Shown here: piece after piece, positions 5,320 through 10,243 of the stretch
Numbering within the stretch: position 1 is the stretch's first letter
Layout: each line of letters begins with the position of its first letter
DNA from: Methanobacteriaceae archaeon
GTDB lineage: Archaea > Methanobacteriota > Methanobacteria > Methanobacteriales > Methanobacteriaceae
Assembly: GCA_030693105.1 (NCBI GenBank)
Contig: JAUYBK010000222.1
Coordinates: 1-10,243 of the forward strand
Direction of reading: 5' to 3'
DNA: 10,243 bases
The notes under the pieces: generated by a model
Seen by the model: the letters and a program-made list of their open reading frames with translations, nothing else
What the model was told of the DNA's origin: nothing
Databases searched by the model: none
Translations under genes and position numbers: made by a program

Positions 5320-6798
5320 ATGTGCGGCATAGCAGGACTATTTGGAGATGTGGCTGGTTCTAAGCTAACTGAAATGCTAAAAGAACTAGAACATCGGGGA
5401 CCAGACGGTTCCGGGGCCTATGTAGACGGCCAGTTGTTTTACGGACCTACCGGGGAGATCAACCCCATCAATGGAAACATTGCCCTGGGACAGAACCTCC
5501 TATCCATTGTGGGTTCCGAAGTCCAACAACCTCTTGTGGATGAAAAAAGAGTTTTAGTCTCCAATGGGGAGATATACAACTATAAAAACTTGAAAAAAAA
5601 ATTAGATTACGATTTTCAGACTGATTCTGACTGTGAAGTAATACTGGCCCTTTTAGATGAAGAACAGGGAAACTTGGCCTCCACCCTACCCCACGTTATC
5701 AGCCAGATAGATGGTGATTATGCATTTATAATTTACGACGGTGCAGACTGGGCAGCAGTAAGGGACCCAGTGGGAGTTAAACCCCTATTTTTTGGCAAGC
5801 ATCCTCAAAAAAATCTTTTTGGAGTGGCGTCCGAAAGAAAGGCTTTGTGGAAAATAGGAATCAAAGACGTGAAAAGTTTAAATCCAGATTTCATGCTCTC
5901 CAACCAAGAACTGGTCCGGATGCCAGATAGAATACAAACCCCGAATTCTAAAGCGGCATTCCTGCTAAATTCACTCCATTACCATGGAATGAAAGTCCAG
6001 TTAAAGAATTTTCTGGTAGAATCCGTGAAAAAAAGAATCGCCGGCCTTGATAAAGTAGGCATCATATTCTCAGGTGGGGTGGACAGCACCATCCTGGCTA
6101 AAATCTGCCTCAACTTGGGTGTCAAGCTCGAAGTTTACACCGTTGGCAAAGAGGGATCACCCGACCTGGAATTTTCACGTAAAGCTGCCGAGGTAATGGA
6201 ACTCCCCCTTTACACCCACACTGTAACGGTCGAAGAGGTGAAAAGGTGCACTCCCCTGGTTTTAGAGGCCATTGGGGAGTGGAATATCATGAAGCTGGGG
6301 GTGGGTATGACTGCTTATATGGCGTCCGAAGTAGCTTCTCAGAATGGTTTAAGAGTGTTATTATCAGGACAAGGTGCAGATGAATTATTTGGTGGGTATC
6401 ATCGTTATTTAAAGATGTTTAAAGAGAAGGGAAATGTTTTACAGGATTATCTGTGGAGGGATGTTAAGGATATTTACCACGTGAACCTGGAACGAGACGA
6501 TGCCGTGACTATGGTCCACAGCGTGGAACTGCGGGTTCCTTATCTGGACCTCCAAGTTATAAATATAGCCATGGATATACCTATTTCATACAAAATAAAA
6601 AATGTAGAGGACCGGCTACGAAAGTGCATCCTCCGGGATGTGGCACTCGAACTGGATGTTCCGGAGTTCATTGCGAGAAGACCCAAAAAGGCTGCACAAT
6701 ATGGTTCCGGTATCCATCAGCTACTGGTAAAGAAGGTTTTAAAAGATCAAATTTACGTAAATGAACTGCAGAGTTCATTAAATTTCATAAAGAATTAA
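5320..6798 (+). CDS. asnB: Asparagine synthetase (glutamine-hydrolysing)
   Basis: A 492-residue two-domain cytosolic enzyme that makes asparagine from aspartate, ATP and glutamine. The start is fixed by the class II glutamine amidotransferase nucleophile: M1 is followed by C2 in MCGIAGLFGD. The glutaminase domain covers about 1-190 (with ELEHRGPDGSG, NGEIYN and DYAFI). The synthetase domain follows, with the ATP pyrophosphatase P-loop SGGVDS at 251-256, the SGQGADELFGGYHRYL motif near 350 and the HSVELRVPYLD motif near 400. Length is on the short side compared with E. coli AsnB (554) but usual for archaea. No Shine-Dalgarno site precedes the ATG, so initiation may be leaderless or weak. Codon choice in about 6330-6470 is visibly more A/T-ending than on either side. 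It heads a group of aspartate-family genes. Confidence 0.95.
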   Translation: MCGIAGLFGDVAGSKLTEMLKELEHRGPDGSGAYVDGQLFYGPTGEINPINGNIALGQNLLSIVGSEVQQPLVDEKRVLVSNGEIYNYKNLKKKLDYDFQTDSDCEVILALLDEEQGNLASTLPHVISQIDGDYAFIIYDGADWAAVRDPVGVKPLFFGKHPQKNLFGVASERKALWKIGIKDVKSLNPDFMLSNQELVRMPDRIQTPNSKAAFLLNSLHYHGMKVQLKNFLVESVKKRIAGLDKVGIIFSGGVDSTILAKICLNLGVKLEVYTVGKEGSPDLEFSRKAAEVMELPLYTHTVTVEEVKRCTPLVLEAIGEWNIMKLGVGMTAYMASEVASQNGLRVLLSGQGADELFGGYHRYLKMFKEKGNVLQDYLWRDVKDIYHVNLERDDAVTMVHSVELRVPYLDLQVINIAMDIPISYKIKNVEDRLRKCILRDVALELDVPEFIARRPKKAAQYGSGIHQLLVKKVLKDQIYVNELQSSLNFIKN

Positions 6799-6806
6799 TT
6801 CAGGTC

Positions 6807-6814
6807 TTTATAAT
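6807..6814 (+). promoter_or_regulatory. Candidate TATA box for the gatC-ACT-hom-apgM-like cluster
   Basis: TTTATAAT lies 57 bp before the gatC start and would give a transcript start near 6833-6838. Just after it TAGTT (6814-6818) and AACTA (6827-6831) form an inverted repeat with 8 bp between the arms. Motif-based only; the cluster could equally be read through from asnB. Confidence 0.35.
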
Positions 6815-6863
6815 AGTTGCTAATTTAACTAAATGTCCACAAGCCGGGACGGAGGAATATAGT

Positions 6864-7079
6864 TTGAAGATAGAAAAAGAAGCTGAGGAAATATTAAAAA
6901 AATTTAGTGATGCACTCCAGGACATTCCCCCACTGGAGGAAACTTACTACCTGGTAGACAACCTCAACCGGGAACGCGAAGACCAGGCCCATGAAAAAGA
7001 CAGCACTAAAATCCTCAGAAATGCCCAGGTAGATGAAGACGGTAATTTGATGGTTGAAAAGGGAAAGTGGACCGGATAA
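6864..7079 (+). CDS. gatC: Aspartyl/glutamyl-tRNA amidotransferase subunit C (archaeal GatC-like)
   Basis: A 71-residue acidic, helical protein that matches the archaeal short GatC pattern: an N-terminal helix with KIEKEAEEILKKFSDALQ, a central LEETYYLVD segment, and a C-terminal LRNAQVDEDGNLMVEKGKW tail. GatC clamps GatA to GatB in the amidotransferase that turns Asp-tRNA(Asn) into Asn-tRNA(Asn) in the cytosol. The start is TTG at 6864, chosen for the strong GGAGGA site at 6851-6856 and the family N-terminus. gatA and gatB are not in the window. The position directly behind asnB puts the two routes to asparagine side by side and suggests common control. Confidence 0.82.
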   Translation: MKIEKEAEEILKKFSDALQDIPPLEETYYLVDNLNREREDQAHEKDSTKILRNAQVDEDGNLMVEKGKWTG

Positions 7080-7113
7080 TGGTATTAATATTAATTTTTA
7101 GAGTGTGATCAAT

Positions 7114-7602
7114 ATGCGACTTAATCTTGTTTTAGAACTTTTAGACGTTCCAGGACAACTACTGGACGTTTTAAAACCAATGGGGCGGCTTGGCGCCAAC
7201 ATCGTGGCCGTAATACATCAGAGGGATGTAAAAACTGAGGAAGGAAAGGTTCCAGTACAGATAACTATTGAAGGGGACGAAGAAACCCTAAACCGGGTTA
7301 TTACCGATCTGGAGGATAACGAAATCCCAGTAATGGAAGTGGATGGAGTTCTGCGCCGGGAGAAAATCACTACTATACTAGTGGGTAACATTGTGGACCG
7401 GGATCTCAAAGATACCGTGAGCCTTTTAAACATGCTTCCTGGAGTTAGAGTCGCTGATTTGGATTTGAAAATGTCCGCTTCACCAGAAAAGTCCGCTTCT
7501 AAGATTGTAATGGAAGCCCAGGAAGGGATTAAACAGGAAGTGCTTTTTAAAATAAAAGAGATCGGGGAACTTAAAGGCCTTCTGGTTATAAACGAGATTT
7601 AA
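7114..7602 (+). CDS. Free-standing ACT-domain protein, probable regulatory partner of homoserine dehydrogenase
   Basis: A 162-residue protein from ATG 7114; GTG at 7105 is also in frame, but GAGTGTGATC just before 7114 looks like the ribosome binding site itself and the ACT fold starts at RLNLVLELLDVPG. The first ~75 residues form an ACT domain (LLDVPGQLLDVLKPMGRLGANI...), the fold that binds amino acids allosterically. The C-terminal half (about 85-162: TTILVGNIV, DTVSLLNMLPGVRV) may be a second, diverged ACT-like unit. It is 16 bp upstream of hom, and the homoserine dehydrogenase encoded there ends without the C-terminal ACT domain common in bacteria, so this protein may supply threonine feedback in trans. 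The partnership is inference. Confidence 0.8.
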   Translation: MRLNLVLELLDVPGQLLDVLKPMGRLGANIVAVIHQRDVKTEEGKVPVQITIEGDEETLNRVITDLEDNEIPVMEVDGVLRREKITTILVGNIVDRDLKDTVSLLNMLPGVRVADLDLKMSASPEKSASKIVMEAQEGIKQEVLFKIKEIGELKGLLVINEI

Positions 7603-7618
7603 TGAGGTTGTGATTTTT

Positions 7619-8632
7619 ATGAAAATAGTTATACTGGGATTTGGTGCCGTGGGACGTGGTGTGGCCCGGGTAATATCCCTTAAAAAAGAATATTTGCAGG
7701 AAAAATACGGTCTCCAATTGGATATTGTGGCGGCAGCAGACCGATCGGGAGGAGCAATATTCGCCGAAGGATTAAACCCCGAACTACTCCTGAAGACTAA
7801 AGAAGAAACCGGTAAGTTATCGGAATATCCGGATTATGGTACAAAAGGAATTAGCGGAGTGGAAATACTCCAGAAAGTTGAATACGACTGCCTGGTGGAA
7901 GTCACTCCTACGGATATTGAAGACGCAGAACCGGCCTTAAGTCACATGATGCAGGCCCTGGAAGACCAAAAAGACGTGGTAACCTCCAATAAAGGCCCGT
8001 TAGCCTTATCATTCAGTGTATTGGATGATACTGCCCGCAAAAACGGGGTGCAATTCAAGTACGAAGCTTCGGTGGGTGGAGCCATGCCCATCATCAACTT
8101 GGCCCACGATACCCTGGCCGGGAGCAACATTGAAAGTGTTTACGGGATTCTTAACGGTACCACCAATTATATCCTATCCCGGATGGCTAAAGAAGGTTCC
8201 TCCTACGAACAAACTCTTAATGAAGCCCAGGAGTTAGGTATAGCTGAGACCAACCCCACACAGGACGTGGATGGATGGGATGCTGCCTGTAAAATAGTTA
8301 TCCTGGCCAACTCAATCTTAAACCTTAAAGCCACTCTTAAAGATGTTAAAGTGGAGGGAATATCCAATATAACCCCTGAATCAATAGCCCTGGCTAAAAA
8401 AGAAGGTTATCTTATTAAATTAATCAGCGAAGCTTCCCCGGAGTCCCTGGAAGTTTCTCCCCGGCTGGTAAAGGAAGGGTCACCGTTCTCGGTGGAGGGT
8501 ACCCTTAACGTGGCCACCCTTAAAACCGACCTGGCCGAAGACGTGACAGTAGTGGGTAAAGGCGCCGGATCCATTGAAACTGCCTCTGCCATCCTAAGCG
8601 ACCTGGTAAACATCTGGAAGGCTAGTAAGTAA
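7619..8632 (+). CDS. hom: Homoserine dehydrogenase
   Basis: A 337-residue cytosolic NAD(P)H enzyme that reduces aspartate semialdehyde to homoserine, the branch point to threonine and methionine. The Rossmann motif GFGAVGRG lies at residues 7-14. Further family motifs are VEVTPTD, TSNKGPLA with K125, KYEASVGGAMPI, GILNGTTNYILSRM, and DVDGWDAACK with D221 and K225, matching catalytic Asp and Lys of the family. ATG 7619 is preferred to GTG 7610, because GAGGTTGTGAT (7605-7614) serves as ribosome binding site and the protein then begins MKIVILGFG. It ends about where the catalytic domain ends; there is no C-terminal ACT domain. It follows the ACT gene by 16 bp and precedes the ApgM-family gene by 18 bp, consistent with one operon. 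Confidence 0.94.
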   Translation: MKIVILGFGAVGRGVARVISLKKEYLQEKYGLQLDIVAAADRSGGAIFAEGLNPELLLKTKEETGKLSEYPDYGTKGISGVEILQKVEYDCLVEVTPTDIEDAEPALSHMMQALEDQKDVVTSNKGPLALSFSVLDDTARKNGVQFKYEASVGGAMPIINLAHDTLAGSNIESVYGILNGTTNYILSRMAKEGSSYEQTLNEAQELGIAETNPTQDVDGWDAACKIVILANSILNLKATLKDVKVEGISNITPESIALAKKEGYLIKLISEASPESLEVSPRLVKEGSPFSVEGTLNVATLKTDLAEDVTVVGKGAGSIETASAILSDLVNIWKASK

Positions 8633-8650
8633 TATATAATATCGATTTTC

Positions 8651-9844
8651 ATGAAGTACGTAGTAGTGATAGGAGACGGCATGGCCGATTATCCCCTGGA
8701 AGAATTGGATGGTAAAACACCCCTGCAAAGTTGTCACACTCCCCACATGGACCATATAGCCCGTGAAGGAGTTTCGGGAATGCTCAAGACGGTGCCGGAT
8801 GGAATGGATCCTGGTTCAGACGTGGCAAACCTTTCCATAATGGGTTACGACCCCCACCAATATTATACGGGACGGGGACCCCTGGAAGCCGCCAGTGTAG
8901 GGGCTGAACTTAAAGATAATGATGTGGCATTCCGCTGCAACCTTATTAATACTCAGGATGGAATTTTATCGGATTTTAACGCCGGCCACATCAGTACCGA
9001 GGAGGCCTCCGAGATCATTGAATACTTGAAACAGACCTTCTACCAGTACGGCCAGTTCTACCTGGGAACCAGCTACCGCCACTTATTTGTATTTCCCCAC
9101 CTAAAATCGAACCGATTAATCTCTACCCCGCCCCACGATGTGGTGGGAGAACCGTTAAAAGAGCACCGTCTTAAGCCCGAAGACAATGATCTGGCCCGTA
9201 AGTTGAACCAGTTAATTGACCTATCTTTTGAAAAGTTAAAAAACCATCCCGTGAACCAAAAAAGAAGTGCTAACGGCCAGAAAACGGCTAATATGATCTG
9301 GTTGTGGGGGCAGGGATTAAAACCAGAAATTCCGTCCTTTAAAACTGAATACGGACTTAAAGGAGCTACAATAACCGGGGTGGACCTTATAAAAGGTATG
9401 GGAGCTTGTCTGGGCCTGGACAATATTAAAGTACCGGGGGCCACTGGCTACTACGACACTGACTACTGCGGTAAGGCTAAAAACGCCCTGAAATCCCTGA
9501 AAGACCATGATCTGGTTTTTATTCATGTGGAGGCCCCGGATGAAGCAGGTCATGCCGGGGATCTAACTGAGAAGACCAAGGCCATTGAAAGAATTGATAA
9601 AAGAATTCTGGGCAAGTTATTAGACGAACTGCCCCAATTTGACGATTACTCACTGGCAATCCTACCGGACCATCCCACCCCCATCCCGGTCCGTACCCAT
9701 ACCTCAGACCCCGTCCCCTACGCCATGCACCATCCTGGGCAAAAAAAAGATGATGTTCAGTTTTACGACGAGTTTTCCGCCAATAATGGTTCCCAGGGGA
9801 TCCGGCCCGGCCATATGTTTTTGAGAAACTTTTTGGATTACTAA
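8651..9844 (+). CDS. ApgM-family phosphotransferase, probably the proposed alternative homoserine kinase rather than phosphoglycerate mutase
   Basis: A 397-residue protein of the alkaline-phosphatase superfamily, ApgM branch (COG3635). Metal-binding and catalytic motifs are GDGMAD at 8-13, PGSDVANLSIMGYDP with the expected S62 nucleophile, DEAGHAGD at 297-304 and D340-H341. Family members are either archaeal 2,3-bisphosphoglycerate-independent phosphoglycerate mutase or a subfamily proposed to be a homoserine kinase. The motifs here, including HPVNQKR, the IW-x-W-x-x-G segment near 216-222, HVEAPDEAGH and LPDHPTPIPVRTHTSDPVPY, match what I recall of the latter; mutases usually carry GDHxTP and DHSGDPVP forms. 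The gene follows hom after 18 bp, which fits threonine synthesis. No Shine-Dalgarno site precedes the ATG, suggesting translation by read-on from hom. The specific activity is inferred. Confidence 0.8.
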   Translation: MKYVVVIGDGMADYPLEELDGKTPLQSCHTPHMDHIAREGVSGMLKTVPDGMDPGSDVANLSIMGYDPHQYYTGRGPLEAASVGAELKDNDVAFRCNLINTQDGILSDFNAGHISTEEASEIIEYLKQTFYQYGQFYLGTSYRHLFVFPHLKSNRLISTPPHDVVGEPLKEHRLKPEDNDLARKLNQLIDLSFEKLKNHPVNQKRSANGQKTANMIWLWGQGLKPEIPSFKTEYGLKGATITGVDLIKGMGACLGLDNIKVPGATGYYDTDYCGKAKNALKSLKDHDLVFIHVEAPDEAGHAGDLTEKTKAIERIDKRILGKLLDELPQFDDYSLAILPDHPTPIPVRTHTSDPVPYAMHHPGQKKDDVQFYDEFSANNGSQGIRPGHMFLRNFLDY

Positions 9845-10088
9845 CTTAAAAAGTTCAGTAAGTTTCCTAAAAACCATGAGAAAATGAATAATTTTAAGAG
9901 AAGATAAACTAGAACTAATCTACGGGCCTTGTGGACAATGGTTATCCTTTGAATGCTGATTAAACTAGATGGGGGACTAATTTGGGATTAAGTTTATAAG
10001 TCCACTTAAATCTAATAAATATTAATAAATCCTAACTAATCCTCATAAACCACCATCAAACCTGTTTTAACAAAAGAGGTGGGATAAC
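9845..10088. other. Gene-free 244-bp stretch between the ApgM-like gene and the MurT-like gene
   Basis: No supported coding region on either strand. It holds a weak hairpin just past the stop (AACTT 9843-9847 / AAGTT 9851-9855), two copies of TAAACTAGA (9905-9913 and 9961-9969), each followed by an ACTAAT at slightly different spacing, a TATA-like box at 9993-10000, and the A/T-rich leader of the next gene. No tRNA, C/D-box or CRISPR structure is apparent. Confidence 0.5.
9993..10000 (+). promoter_or_regulatory. Candidate TATA box for the MurT-like gene
   Basis: TTTATAAG, about 95 bp before the proposed start, predicting transcription from about 10020 with a leader of roughly 70 nt. Motif-based only. 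Confidence 0.4.
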
Positions 10089-10243
10089 ATTAAGATCAAT
10101 CGACTCCGATACCAGTTAGCAATTTTTGCAGGTAAAACAACTTCATTCATACTAAAAATCATTTTAAAAAGTGGTGCCAGCGCCTTGCCTGGAAAAGTAG
10201 CTATGGCCCTATATCCGGACATTTTAAAGGTAGTTAACCAGCG
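10089..10243 (+). CDS. MurT-like Mur ligase, N-terminal fragment (3'-truncated by window), apparent ATT start
   Basis: Fifty-one codons are visible. The sequence RYQLAIFAGKTTSFIL (residues ~6-21) followed by SGASALPGKVAM and YPDILKVV matches the short N-terminal segment before the Mur ligase core in MurT-like proteins (pattern ...AGK...G...LPG..A......D.L). In bacteria MurT pairs with GatD to amidate lipid II glutamate; Methanobacteriales carry Mur-ligase homologues thought to build pseudomurein peptides. The frame is closed upstream by TAA at 10068-10070, and no ATG, GTG or TTG occurs before the conserved region; the first ATG (10202) lies too far inside. ATT at 10089 stands seven bases after GAGGTG (10076-10081), so it is the likely start. 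Homology by eye is moderate because so little is visible. Confidence 0.7.
   Translation, partial: MKINRLRYQLAIFAGKTTSFILKIILKSGASALPGKVAMALYPDILKVVNQ

Noticed and set aside
7084..7095. Palindrome ATTAATATTAAT between gatC and the ACT gene as an operator
   Set aside because: It consists only of A and T in an A/T-rich spacer, so chance is likely, and nothing else in the window repeats it.
9073..9553. Long minus-strand frames (123 and 78 codons) inside the ApgM-family gene
   Set aside because: Antisense shadows of a strongly conserved coding sequence; no start context or recognisable domain.
9843..9855. Hairpin AACTT-AAA-AAGTT after the ApgM-like gene as terminator
   Set aside because: The stem is five A/T-rich pairs with no T-tract behind it; too weak to call a terminator.
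9954..9992. 12-codon ATG frame in the region before the MurT-like gene
   Set aside because: No ribosome binding site and no coupling to a neighbour, unlike the 4773 small ORF; chance is sufficient.

Overview
The window looks like chromosomal DNA of a hydrogenotrophic methanogenic archaeon, most probably of the Methanobacteriales (Methanobacterium-like). The pointers are an HdrA-type heterodisulfide reductase subunit, an archaeal-type GatC, A/T-rich archaeal TATA-like boxes, Shine-Dalgarno sites of the GAGGTGAT type, and, at the right edge, the N-terminus of a MurT-like Mur ligase, as expected in a pseudomurein-walled methanogen. All assignments come from reading the sequence; no database search was possible.

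Left part (1-5212), electron transfer and sulfur. The window opens inside an HdrA-like flavoprotein gene (1-1229, +) whose C-terminus is fused to an MvhD-like domain that has lost all its cluster cysteines. It converges on, and overlaps by 56 bp, a minus-strand pair: a MoaD/ThiS-like sulfur carrier (2378-2100) followed by a signal-peptide-less periplasmic-binding-protein-like protein (2097-1174). Divergent from that pair is a NifX/NifB-C-like small protein (2544-2891). Then come cysK (3000-3986), cysE (4035-4748), an unannotated 22-codon ORF (4773-4841) and a Cys-rich HTH regulator (4838-5212) that overlaps the small ORF by ATGA. A pair of tandem 12-bp palindromes of the form TAACNATNGTTA occurs almost identically (25 of 28 bases) in the moaD/nifX-like divergent region and just before cysK. 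This suggests one regulator controls all these genes as a sulfur or Fe-S regulon. The Cys-rich HTH protein encoded at the end of the cys cluster is the obvious candidate.

Right part (5213-9844), aspartate-family amino acids. A T-tract and a TATA-like box precede asnB (5320-6798), which has a 16-bp perfect palindrome just before its start. After it come gatC (6864-7079), a free-standing ACT-domain protein (7114-7602), homoserine dehydrogenase (7619-8632) and an ApgM-family protein (8651-9844). The motifs of the last protein and its position after hom fit the proposed alternative homoserine kinase better than a glycolytic mutase. Together these would convert aspartate semialdehyde to homoserine and O-phosphohomoserine, with the ACT protein as a possible detached feedback sensor, next to two routes of asparagine/Asn-tRNA formation.

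Right edge (9845-10243). A 244-bp gene-free stretch with a TATA-like box and short direct repeats leads into a MurT-like ligase gene that runs off the window and appears to start at ATT.

The most interesting items are the shared tandem-palindrome operator, the Cys-containing small ORF coupled to the Cys-rich regulator, the cysteine-free MvhD domain on HdrA, the soluble SBP-like protein paired with a sulfur carrier, and the hom/ApgM-like pair.
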